Shown here one piece after another: positions 26,489 to 35,743 of a stretch of DNA of 64,000 nt. Each line of letters starts with the position of its first letter. Position 1 is the stretch's first letter. Origin of the DNA: Streptomyces sp. f51 (GTDB lineage Bacteria; Actinomycetota; Actinomycetes; Streptomycetales; Streptomycetaceae). The translations under genes were made by a program, and so were the position numbers. The stretch covers positions 4,056,001 through 4,120,000 of the forward strand of contig NZ_CP149798.1 in NCBI RefSeq assembly GCF_037940415.1. The letters run 5' to 3'. The notes under the pieces are model-generated. The model made no database searches and was not told where the DNA came from. It worked only from the letters and a program-made list of their open reading frames with translations.

Positions 26489-27610
26489 GTGGCCGAGCCT
26501 GTCCGTGTGCGCAGACTGACCGACCAGGAGGGGCAGAAGCTGCAGCAGATCGTGCGCCGGGGCAGCACGAGTTCGGTGCGCTATCGGCGGGCGATGATGC
26601 TGCTGGCTTCGGCCGGCGGGAACCGGGTGCCGGTAATTGCCCAGCTGGTGCAGGCCGACGAGGACACCGTCCGCGACGTGATCCACCGGTTCAACGAGAT
26701 CGGCCTGGCCTGCCTGGACCCTCGGTGGGCGGGAGGCCGTCCCCGCCAGCTCAGCGATGACGACGAGGACTTCGTCATCGCGACGGCCACCACCCGCCCC
26801 ACCAAGCTCGGCCAGCCGTTCACTCGCTGGTCACTGCGCAAACTCGTCGCCTACCTGCGCAAAGTGCACGGCCGGGTGATCCGTATCGGCCGCGAGGCGT
26901 TACGGTCTCTGCTCGCCCGCCGCGGCGTCACCTTCCAGCGCACCAAGACCTGGAAGGAGTCCCCGGACCCCGAACGGGAGGCGAAGCTGGACCGGATTGA
27001 GGAGGTCCTGGACCGCTTCCCCGACCGGGTGTTTGCCTTCGACGAGTTCGGACCGCTCGGGATCCGGCCCACCGCGGGCTCGGGCTGGGCGAAACGGAAG
27101 CATCCCGACCGGGTGCCGGCCACCTACCACCGCACCCACGGGGTGCGCTACTTCCACGGCTGCTATTCCGTCGGCGACGACCGCCTGTGGGGCGTCAACT
27201 GCCGCAGGAAAGGTGCCGCGAACACGCTGACCGCGCTGAAGTCGATCCGCGCCGCCCGGCCCGACGGTGCACCGATCTACGTGATCATGGACAACCTGTC
27301 CGCCCACAAGGGCACGGACATCCGTCGTTGGGCGAAGAAACACAAGGTCGAGCTGTGCTTCACCCCGACCTACGCCTCGTGGGCGAACCCGATCGAGGCC
27401 CACTTCGGACCACTGCGGCAGTTCACCATCGCCAACTCCCATCACCCAAATCACACCGTCCAGACAAGGGCCCTGCACGCCTACCTGCGCTGGCGCAACG
27501 CCAACGCCCGCCACCGTGACGTCCTGGCCGCCGAGCGCAAGGAACGCGCCCGCATCCGCAGTGAGAAGGGCATCCGCTGGGGCGGACGCCCCCTCAAAAC
27601 TGCAGCGTGA
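26489..27610 (+). CDS. IS630-family transposase, full length
   Basis: A 373-residue transposase with an N-terminal helix-turn-helix (LVQADEDTVRDVIHRFNEIG) and a DDE catalytic domain. The likely triad is Asp185 (FAFDEFGP), Asp268 (VIMDNLSAHKG) and Glu303 (WANPIEAHFG), a DD34E spacing. The GTG at 26489 follows GGAGG. Codon 138 is TTA (26900-26902), the rare leucine codon read in Streptomyces by the bldA tRNA. No frameshift or stop is seen, so it is probably functional. Confidence 0.95.
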   Translation: MAEPVRVRRLTDQEGQKLQQIVRRGSTSSVRYRRAMMLLASAGGNRVPVIAQLVQADEDTVRDVIHRFNEIGLACLDPRWAGGRPRQLSDDDEDFVIATATTRPTKLGQPFTRWSLRKLVAYLRKVHGRVIRIGREALRSLLARRGVTFQRTKTWKESPDPEREAKLDRIEEVLDRFPDRVFAFDEFGPLGIRPTAGSGWAKRKHPDRVPATYHRTHGVRYFHGCYSVGDDRLWGVNCRRKGAANTLTALKSIRAARPDGAPIYVIMDNLSAHKGTDIRRWAKKHKVELCFTPTYASWANPIEAHFGPLRQFTIANSHHPNHTVQTRALHAYLRWRNANARHRDVLAAERKERARIRSEKGIRWGGRPLKTAA

Positions 27611-27656
27611 TCGCCCTTCCCGCCGAGTGCGCAGCTCCTTGTGAAAGGCTGGGAGC

Positions 27657-28208
27657 ATGATGGGCGGACGGTCCGAGAACCCAGAACTCTGGGCGTTCCT
27701 AGAATCACTGCACTACGGCGACATCCTTTCCGGCACCGTCACAGCGATCGAACGGTTCGGCGTGTTCGTGGCACTGGACGACGGCCCCGACCACCCGGTC
27801 TTCCCCGGCGTCGGGTTCATCACGATCCCCGAACTGTCCTGGCGGCGCATCGAAACCACCTTCGACGTTGTACAGGTCGGACAGCACGTCTCAGCCGAGT
27901 TCCTCCAGTTCGACACATGGAACCTGGAGGCCAGACTGTCCTTGCGGGCGACACAGCCGGACCCCTTCCAAACATTCGCCGACCGCACCGCGGTGGGGCA
28001 GAAACTGCACGGACGGGTCACCAAACTGATTCCGTTCGGCGTCTTCGTCCAGGTCGCCGACGGGATCGAGGGACTGGTCCACCTGCGAGAGCTCGCATCG
28101 ACGCCCGTGGAAAGTCCGTCAGATGTCGTCCAGGCCGGCGACGAGGTCACGGTCGTCGTCACAGAAATCGACCGGGAGCGACGCAGGCTGGTTCTCTCTC
28201 GACGATAA
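27657..28208 (+). CDS. Two-domain S1 RNA-binding protein, passenger in the IS element
   Basis: A 183-residue protein with two S1 (OB-fold) domains: residues about 20-98 (GDILSGTVTAIERFGVFVALDD) and 112-183 (GQKLHGRVTKLIPFGVFVQVADGIEGLVHLREL, ending DRERRRLVLSRR). The second fits the classic S1 pattern best. It starts at ATG 27657 (or 27660) after GGGAG, 46 bases after the transposase. Third-position GC is lower than in neighbouring chromosomal genes, with CTA, TCA and AGA-type codons. Resembles the RNA-binding repeats of ribosomal protein S1, but target and function are unknown. Confidence 0.85.
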   Translation: MMGGRSENPELWAFLESLHYGDILSGTVTAIERFGVFVALDDGPDHPVFPGVGFITIPELSWRRIETTFDVVQVGQHVSAEFLQFDTWNLEARLSLRATQPDPFQTFADRTAVGQKLHGRVTKLIPFGVFVQVADGIEGLVHLRELASTPVESPSDVVQAGDEVTVVVTEIDRERRRLVLSRR

Positions 28209-28311
28209 AGCTCCTCCGACCACTCGTGGCTCCCGCATGTTCCCGCGACGGTTCCTCACACCAGCGTTCCTGAGCATCTGAGCGCCCGCTCGGCGCAAGG
28301 AAAACCCCGCT

Positions 28312-28344
28312 CCAACCCGGTGGACCTAGGCGGTCACAGCACTA
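28312..28344 (-). repeat. Right terminal inverted repeat of the IS element
   Basis: Reads inward, on the minus strand, TAGTGCTGTGACCGC and onward, pairing with the left end at 28 of 33 positions. It abuts GC-TACTCT, the -10-like sequence of the next gene. Confidence 0.9.
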
Positions 28345-28358
28345 GCTACTCTGGGGGC

Positions 28359-28544
28359 ATGGACTACGTCTCCGCGCTCGTGCCCCCGGTAGTGATGGCC
28401 GTTTTCTTCATCGGGCTCATCGTGACGATCGTGAAGAGTCAGGGCGGGGCCAACAAGGCCAAGGAGGACGGGGTCGTCGACGCCGCCCTCGCGCGCGTGG
28501 AGGCCGCCCAGCAGGCCTCGGCCCCCAAGGACGCCGGGGCCTGA
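28359..28544 (+). CDS. Small single-pass membrane protein
   Basis: A 61-residue protein with one N-terminal membrane segment (residues 6-27, LVPPVVMAVFFIGLIVTIVK) and a charged cytoplasmic tail. TACTCT (28347-28352) lies 6 bases before the ATG, so a leaderless or very short leader is likely. The IS right end is directly upstream and replaces whatever occupied the -35 position. A strong terminator follows. Function unknown; it is conserved beside lsr2 and clpC in Streptomyces from memory. Confidence 0.75.
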   Translation: MDYVSALVPPVVMAVFFIGLIVTIVKSQGGANKAKEDGVVDAALARVEAAQQASAPKDAGA

Positions 28545-28620
28545 GCCCCGGGCGGCATCCGACGCGCCCGCCGGGTCCTCCCCGGCGCGCGCCCGCCCCG
28601 TGCCCGACGGCGCTGCCGGC

Positions 28621-28670
28621 GGCGTACGACTCGGACGTTTCCCACGTCCTTCGAGTCGTACGCCCTTTTT
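28621..28670 (+). terminator. Rho-independent terminator with T-tract
   Basis: GGCGTACGACTCG (28621-28633) pairs with CGAGTCGTACGCC (28652-28664), with an inner GGACGT/ACGTCC stem, followed by CTTTTTG. It is one of the few with a real T-tract in this window. Confidence 0.93.
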
Positions 28671-28700
28671 GTTGACCATCTCCCACTATTGTTCTGAACT

Positions 28701-29153
28701 GTGCCTCGCCCATTGGGAGAACTCGAAGACGCGGTCATGACGCGGGTGTGGAAGTGGAACCGCCCGGTGACCGTTCGGGAAGTCCTGGAAGACCTTCAAC
28801 TGGAACGGTCCATCGCCTACACCACGGTGATGACCGTTTTGGACAATCTCCATCAGAAGGGCTGGGTGCGCCGCGAGGCGGAAGGCCGGGCCTATCGATA
28901 TGAGGCCGTCTCCACACGGGCCGCCTACTCGGCGGCGCTGATGAACGACGCCTGGTCGCAGAGCGACAACCCCGCGGCCGCTCTCGTCGCCTTCTTCGGG
29001 ATGATGAGCGAGGAACAGCGGGTGGCCCTCAGGGATGCCGTGCGCATCGTGCAAGGACCCGAACCGCAAGCCCCCGAAGCCGCCGAAAGGCCACCGGCGC
29101 CCGAGCCCTCCGAGGAGAACCCCGCCGCCGACGGGGACGGCTCCGGGCGATAG
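28701..29153 (+). CDS. BlaI/MecI/CopY-family transcriptional regulator
   Basis: A 150-residue protein. The N-terminal winged helix is typical (LGELEDAVMTRVWKWNRPVTVREVLEDL, AYTTVMTVLDNLHQKGWVRREAEGRAYRYEAV), and the C-terminal 40 residues are Pro/Glu-rich. A TATTGT lies 8 bases before the GTG start. No beta-lactamase or BlaR-type protease gene is adjacent, so its target is unknown. Confidence 0.9.
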   Translation: MPRPLGELEDAVMTRVWKWNRPVTVREVLEDLQLERSIAYTTVMTVLDNLHQKGWVRREAEGRAYRYEAVSTRAAYSAALMNDAWSQSDNPAAALVAFFGMMSEEQRVALRDAVRIVQGPEPQAPEAAERPPAPEPSEENPAADGDGSGR

Positions 29154-29162
29154 CGTCCGCTC

Positions 29163-29732
29163 ATGTCAGCAGAGCATCCCGCGGAGGTTCCGGCAGAGGT
29201 TCCGGCGGAGCATCCCGAAGTCACCGCAAAAGCCGTCACCGTCCGGCGGGCCAGGACGGGCGATGTCGCGGCCGTTCGACGACTCCTCGACGCGAACGTG
29301 CGCCGCCGTATCCTGCTCGACAAAGCCACCGTCACCCTTTACGAGGACATCCAGGAGTTCTGGGTCGCGGAACGCGACGACAACGCCGAGGTGGTCGGCT
29401 GCGGCGCCCTGCACGTGATGTGGGAAGACCTCGCGGAAGTCCGCACTCTCGCGGTGAACCCCGCGGTCAAGGGCCTGGGCGTCGGTCATCAGTTGCTGGA
29501 GAAGTTGCTCCAGACCGCCCGCTGGCTCGGTGTTCGACGGGTTTTCTGTCTGACCTTCGAAGTCGGCTTCTTCGCCAAGCACGGCTTCGTGGAGATCGGC
29601 GAGACGCCCGTCGACACCGATGTCTACGCCGAGCTCCTGCGTTCCTATGACGAGGGCGTCGCGGAGTTCCTCGGTCTCGAACGAGTGAAACCGAACACCT
29701 TGGGCAACAGCCGGATGCTTCTGCATCTGTGA
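29163..29732 (+). CDS. GNAT amino-acid N-acetyltransferase (ArgA-like)
   Basis: A 189-residue protein with a short repeat-rich N-terminus (AEVPAEVPAEHPEV) and one GNAT domain (about 25-170). The acetyl-CoA loop is in VNPAVKGLGVGHQLLEKLL, followed by FEVGFFAKHGFVEIGETPVD. This fits the stand-alone actinobacterial N-acetylglutamate synthase type (such as mycobacterial ArgA), the first step of arginine synthesis. Substrate is by family resemblance only. TAGCGT overlaps the upstream stop region 6 bases before the ATG. Confidence 0.82.
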   Translation: MSAEHPAEVPAEVPAEHPEVTAKAVTVRRARTGDVAAVRRLLDANVRRRILLDKATVTLYEDIQEFWVAERDDNAEVVGCGALHVMWEDLAEVRTLAVNPAVKGLGVGHQLLEKLLQTARWLGVRRVFCLTFEVGFFAKHGFVEIGETPVDTDVYAELLRSYDEGVAEFLGLERVKPNTLGNSRMLLHL

Positions 29733-29873
29733 TCGCGGCCGGCTATTCCGCCGGAGTGCCTTGCCCACGTTCCCTATGTCCGAAACGCGCACGTTTCCGG
29801 GCGGGCGGAGTCCCGTGAGTCCCTGCCAGGGGTTTGTGTTTTTCCAGCAAAAGCGGTTTGCTTTCCGACGTAG

Positions 29874-29891
29874 TGCAGTACTGCATATAAC
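29874..29891 (+). promoter_or_regulatory. lsr2 promoter -10 with abutting palindrome
   Basis: TATAAC at 29886-29891 is a good -10 hexamer in an unusually AT-rich stretch. Directly before it is the perfect 12-base palindrome TGCAGTACTGCA (29874-29885), which would lie in the spacer and could bind a repressor. The leader to the lsr2 start is about 64 bases. Confidence 0.55.
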
Positions 29892-29961
29892 AAGGGACGG
29901 CGAAACGGCGGACGCCGCGGGGCCCTCCTTGCCCTTGAAGTTATCGATGAAAGGAAATCCG

Positions 29962-30297
29962 GTGGCACAGAAGGTTCAGGTCCTTCTTGTCGACGACCTC
30001 GACGGCGGCGAGGCTGACGAGACCGTGACGTTCGCGCTCGACGGCAAGACGTACGAAATCGATCTCACGACCGCCAATGCGGACAAGCTCCGTGGCCTTC
30101 TGGACCCGTACGTCAAGGGCGGCCGTCGTACCGGTGGCCGTGCCTCGGGCGGACGCGGAAAGGCCCGCGCCGCTTCCGGTGGCAGCCAGGACACCGCGCA
30201 GATCCGCGCCTGGGCCAAGGAGAACGGCCTGGAGGTCAACGACCGCGGCCGTGTTCCCGCGTCCATTCGCGAGGCCTACGAGACCGCCAACGGCTGA
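29962..30297 (+). CDS. lsr2: Nucleoid-associated protein Lsr2
   Basis: A 111-residue H-NS-like xenogeneic silencer that binds the minor groove of AT-rich DNA. The N-terminal dimerisation domain (VQVLLVDDLDGGEADETVTFALDGKTYEIDL) and the C-terminal DNA-binding domain with the Arg-Gly-Arg hook (NDRGRVPASIREAYE) are both present, joined by a basic Gly/Arg linker. The GTG at 29962 follows AAAGGAAA. Its last 22 bases overlap the convergent gene. Confidence 0.97.
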   Translation: MAQKVQVLLVDDLDGGEADETVTFALDGKTYEIDLTTANADKLRGLLDPYVKGGRRTGGRASGGRGKARAASGGSQDTAQIRAWAKENGLEVNDRGRVPASIREAYETANG

Positions 30298-31010
30298 GCA
30301 CGCGGCCGCCGCAGCATCACGCGGTGGCACTGTGTCGCCATCGTCTGCACCAGTCGTACGAGATCGGGGGCGCCCCCAACGCCCCCGCCGACGGCCCCGC
30401 CGCCCAGCGCCGACAGCGTCGGCAACGCCGTCTCCACCTCGCGGCCGGGCTCCGGGGGCCGCAGCCAGCGGGTGGCCCCTCGTGGACCCGTCCCCGTTCC
30501 AGGACGGGCCGCGGGCCGCTCCCCGGGACGGGCTCGCAGGCCGTCGTCGGGCCGGCCTCCGGGCCGCGCCCCGAACACCCGAGGCGCCGCGGCGCCCGGA
30601 CCTGGCGACGCCGGATCCCCGGGATCCGGCGCCACCGCGCCACCGTGACCGGGCGGCGGTGGAGCCTCGATGTTCCCGTCCGCGCCGATCGCCGTGAGAT
30701 CCAGCGCGAGCGCGCCCCACTCCAGCCAGTCGAGCAGCCCCGGCAGCTCCTCCGCGCTCCCCGCGGCCACCAGCAGCCACATCCGCTCCCCGTGCAGGGC
30801 CACCGGAGAACCCGGCCCCAGATGCCGCAGGGCGGGGAATCCCGCCTCGGCCGGGACCTCCAGGACGTCGAAACGCAGCCCCGTGACCAGCCGTACCGGC
30901 ACTCCGGGCACTGCCGCCCAGCCCAGTTCGTTTTCGTACCACCGGCACACCGGATCGACCGGATCACCCGGATCGGACGGCCCACGGGGGACAGGGACGG
31001 TGGCAACCAT
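30276..31010 (-). CDS. SCO3374-family protein, function unknown
   Basis: A 244-residue protein. Residues 15-110 form a conserved domain (VCRWYENELGWAAVPGVPVRLVTGLRFDVLEVPAEAGFPALRHL, AALHGERMWLLVAAGSAEELPGLLDWLEWGA). The domain resembles the small N-terminal segment of bifunctional primase/polymerase-like proteins, though that is uncertain. The rest is Pro/Gly-rich with a conserved C-terminal tail. It is convergent with lsr2, overlapping by 22 bases. Start ATG 31010 is the best in-frame candidate, with no clear ribosome site. Confidence 0.75.
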   Translation of the reverse strand: MVATVPVPRGPSDPGDPVDPVCRWYENELGWAAVPGVPVRLVTGLRFDVLEVPAEAGFPALRHLGPGSPVALHGERMWLLVAAGSAEELPGLLDWLEWGALALDLTAIGADGNIEAPPPPGHGGAVAPDPGDPASPGPGAAAPRVFGARPGGRPDDGLRARPGERPAARPGTGTGPRGATRWLRPPEPGREVETALPTLSALGGGAVGGGVGGAPDLVRLVQTMATQCHRVMLRRPRAQPLAVS

Positions 31011-31116
31011 GCAAGGAGCAACCGCCGAAAGGCACCCGGAGTTACGCTGGGCGTTTCCGCGACCGCACAGAGTTCCCGGAAAAGGGGCGTGCGGGAGCGT
31101 CCGGCCGGGCATTGAT

Positions 31117-31130
31117 GTTCGCCCGTAGCG
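31117..31130 (+). promoter_or_regulatory. ClgR box 1 upstream of clpC
   Basis: GTTCGC-CCGTA-GCG matches exactly the GTTCGC-N5-GCG motif described for ClgR, the activator of clp and lon genes in Streptomyces. Confidence 0.7.
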
Positions 31131-31222
31131 GAGGGAAACGGTGCGCGCGGCATGGACTGTCAGTGCGCGCGGGTAAGACATGCCTAGTGGGAGGGGCGAC
31201 ACGCAGGGCCTCGGCATCTCAC

Positions 31223-31236
31223 GTTCGCCATCGGCG
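31223..31236 (+). promoter_or_regulatory. ClgR box 2 upstream of clpC
   Basis: GTTCGC-CATCG-GCG is a second exact match, same orientation, 106 bases downstream of box 1 and 205 bases before the clpC start. Confidence 0.7.
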
Positions 31237-31440
31237 TACAGCGGGAGAGGGTATCTGCCTGGCCTGCGGGAACATCGTCTCGCACCATCAGGTTGGAGCA
31301 GATGTCGGCGTTCGGGGTCAGGAGGCCAAGGACGGTGTCGGCAGTTGGAATGAGCGGTCCCCGCTTGCGGGACTAAGCTGCGGAAGGACAGGGAGGGGAG
31401 CGTCCCCTTACTGCCTGACCGCTCTGAGGAGCGATTAACG

Positions 31441-33966
<2,526 letters not shown>

Positions 33967-33982
33967 CCTCAGGGTCCGCCTG

Positions 33983-34026
33983 AAAAGGGGCTGCCCCGGG
34001 ACTTCGGTCCCGGGGCAGCCCCTTTT
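33983..34026 (+). terminator. clpC terminator, 20-bp stem with UUCG tetraloop
   Basis: A perfect 20-base stem (AAAAGGGGCTGCCCCGGGAC and its complement) closed by a TTCG loop, 16 bases after the clpC stop, ending in CCCCTTTT. Confidence 0.97.
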
Positions 34027-34071
34027 CCGCGTCCGGGGGAGCGAAGGGGACGCGGTCTCCCCACTCCCCGC

Positions 34072-34204
34072 GCAGCCGCCTCCGGCAGCCGTAGCCGCCG
34101 CCGCAGCCGCTGTCGCAGCCGCCGCAGCCGCCTCCGGCAGCCGCAGCCGCCGCATCCGCCGTCGCCGCCGGCAGCCGCAGCCGCATCCGCCGTCGCAGCC
34201 GCGC
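34072..34204. repeat. GCCGCM trinucleotide-rich low-complexity block
   Basis: About 130 bases of irregular GCC/GCA/TCC triplets with two longer near-repeats (CCGCCTCCGGCAGCCG and CCGCATCCGCCGTCGC each twice). All frames give Ala/Arg/Pro-type low-complexity peptide and no start context, so it is treated as non-coding. Confidence 0.8.
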
Positions 34205-34754
34205 CCCCAGCCGCCCTCCAAAGCCGCCCCACGGCCGTCTCGTGGCGCCCGGCCCGTCAGGGTGGCCGCGAGGGTGGCCGCGGAGGGGTCGCCGGTTCCC
34301 CAAGACCCTTGAAAACAGGGGCCGGAGGGGTAGCCCGCGTCACATTCCGGGGGCCCCGGATCCGGCCCTCCGGTGACATGACGCACAGGCGGTTTGTCCG
34401 GTACTAGGGCGAATAGTGGATAAGCAAAAACGGACATAAAGGACCTTTGGCCCGGGGTGGACAGGACTGTCGGCAGGTCGTGCGGACAGGAGGGCGGGAG
34501 GCAGGTTTAACAAGGGATGTGCGGGTCTGAAGTGGGGTTAAACCCTGGATTTCGGACCAAAGGGGCAAGATCCACCGCCGGATGTCCGAGGTGTCAAGGT
34601 TCGGGAAGCTTTGGGATGAAGTACTACTTCGGGCCGTAGATGGGGGGTTTGAGTGCGGCCGGGGGGCCGGGTTACCAATGAATGGCCCGCTCGGTGGCCA
34701 GCACCGCACCGGAGTGGTTGTTCAAGCCCCCGTCCCCGTCTCCACGAGGTATTC

Positions 34755-35408
34755 ATGTCGAAGCGCGTCACGTCCCGCAAGTCCCTTACGTCCATGGTCC
34801 GCACTCGGGCGGCCGTCCTGGCCGTCGGCCTCGGTGCCTCGGTCGTGCTGGGCGCAGGGGTCGCGACCGCCGCCGAATCGGGCGTCAGCAGCAGCGCCAC
34901 CGTCACCGCGGCCAACGCGGTGCACACCCAGGCCGCGGCTCAGGCGAAGGCCGCCGCCGCGAAGAAGGCGGCCGTCGCGAAGAAGGCCGCGTCTTGGATC
35001 GACCCGGTCGCGAAGTACACGCTGTCCGCCACCTTCGACCAGGCCGGCGGCATGTGGGCCCACAAGCACTCCGGCCAGGACTTCGCCGTGCCGCAGGGCA
35101 CCAACGTCATGGCCGCCCACGGCGGCACCGTCGTCAAGGTGGGCCCCAACGGCGCCGGTGACGGCCCGGCGTACGGCAACGCCATCGTCATCAAGCACGC
35201 CAACGGCAAGTACTCGCAGTACGCCCACCTGTCGCGCATCGACGTGCGCGTCGGCCAGGTCGTCTCCACCGGCCAGCACATAGCCCTGTCCGGCAACACG
35301 GGTAACTCCAGCGGCCCGCACCTGCACTTCGAGATCCGTACGACCCCGAACTACGGCTCGGCCATCAACCCCGTGACGTTCCTGCACAGCATGGGTGTCA
35401 CTGTCTGA
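34755..35408 (+). CDS. Secreted M23 (LytM-type) peptidase
   Basis: A 217-residue protein with a signal peptide (residues 1-40, basic start then AVLAVGLGASVVLGAGVATAAE). An Ala/Lys helical linker follows, then an M23 domain (about 85-217). Zinc ligands are in HSGQDF (HxxxD) and HLHFE, and the AHGGTVV, GNAIVIKHANGKYSQYAHLS and GNTGNSSGPHLHFE motifs are complete. It is predicted to cut peptidoglycan cross-links. GAGGT lies before the ATG. The long upstream leader suggests tight regulation. Confidence 0.95.
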   Translation: MSKRVTSRKSLTSMVRTRAAVLAVGLGASVVLGAGVATAAESGVSSSATVTAANAVHTQAAAQAKAAAAKKAAVAKKAASWIDPVAKYTLSATFDQAGGMWAHKHSGQDFAVPQGTNVMAAHGGTVVKVGPNGAGDGPAYGNAIVIKHANGKYSQYAHLSRIDVRVGQVVSTGQHIALSGNTGNSSGPHLHFEIRTTPNYGSAINPVTFLHSMGVTV

Positions 35409-35468
35409 CCCCCCTGCGCCGGTGACCCGGCGTGAAGCACCGGCCCGAACGCCGGAGCGGAGACCGAG

Positions 35469-35508
35469 GCGGAGCCCGGCACCGGAAACGGTGCCGAGGC
35501 TCCGCTTT
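35469..35508 (+). terminator. Hairpin terminator with GAAA tetraloop
   Basis: GCGGAGCC-CGGCACCG, GAAA loop, CGGTGCCG-A-GGCTCCGC, then TTT; a 16-base stem with one bulged A, about 60 bases after the peptidase stop. Confidence 0.9.
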
Positions 35509-35581
35509 CGCGTGCCGGGACCCGGTTGCCGCGGACTCCGCCTCGCGCCCCGGGAAAGGGGTGCCTTGAGATCCTGCCTTC

Positions 35582-35728
35582 GTGCTCCGCGCAGGCGCCC
35601 CTGAAGCCCCTGCCTCCGTGCCCGGCGAAGAGGGCGCCGGAAGCCCCTGCCTCCGCGCTCCGTGCAGGCGCCCCTGAAGCCCCTGCCTCCGTGCCCCGCG
35701 AAGAGGCGCCGGAAGGCCCCTCCGCGCG
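35582..35728. repeat. Tandem duplication with about 73-base period
   Basis: CAGGCGCCCCTGAAGCCCCT and the following bases start at 35592 and again at 35665, with the same flanks (CTCCGYGCAGG before, GCGAAGAGG-GCGCCGGAAG after). It lies between the peptidase terminator and the 3' end of the TetR gene. Confidence 0.85.
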
Positions 35729-35743
35729 CGTCGGAACCGGCGG

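Larger units (their letters stand above)
26403..28344 (+). mobile_element. IS630-family element of about 1.94 kb carrying an S1-domain passenger gene
   Basis: The element body spans 26405-28342, flanked by TA on both sides (26403-26404 and 28343-28344), the target duplication expected for IS630/Tc1. The terminal inverted repeats (26403-26435 and 28312-28344, counting the TA) match at 28 of 33 positions. Between them lie a full-length IS630 transposase and, in the same orientation, a gene for a two-domain S1 protein. No closer right-end repeat is seen directly after the transposase, so the passenger is inside the element. Typical IS630 elements are 1.1-1.2 kb. Confidence 0.85.
31011..31440. 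other. Regulatory region upstream of clpC, 430 bases
   Basis: Contains two matches to the ClgR box (listed separately). A good ribosome site GAGGAGCG lies 10 bases before clpC. No gene is supported. Confidence 0.7.
33967..34754. other. Intergenic region, 788 bases, between clpC and the M23 peptidase
   Basis: Contains the clpC terminator (33983-34026), a GCCGCA-type trinucleotide-rich block (34072-34204) and a lower-GC stretch (34400-34660). That stretch has the inverted repeat GGTTTAAC (34504-34511)/GTTAAACC (34537-34544) and the palindrome GAAGTACTACTTC (34618-34630). This lower-GC part is probably the promoter and long leader of the peptidase gene. The conserved ydaO (c-di-AMP) riboswitch motifs were looked for and not found. 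Confidence 0.6.
35409..35743. other. Intergenic region, 335 bases
   Basis: Holds the M23 terminator at 35469-35508 and a tandem duplication of about 70 bases (listed separately). No gene is supported; the open frames here are repeat artefacts. Confidence 0.65.

Noticed and set aside
34027..34303. Ala/Arg-rich open frames after clpC
   Set aside because: They come from the GCC/GCA triplet block; no ribosome site or conserved motif.
34400..34754. c-di-AMP (ydaO) riboswitch before the M23 peptidase
   Set aside because: disA in the window made this worth checking, but the conserved GACAGCTCACCTCGCAGGCG-type end and the GGGTGAATC motif are absent.
35582..35728. Coding repeat protein between M23 and TetR genes
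   Set aside because: The 73-base period is not a multiple of three, so no frame is kept across copies, and neither strand has start signals.
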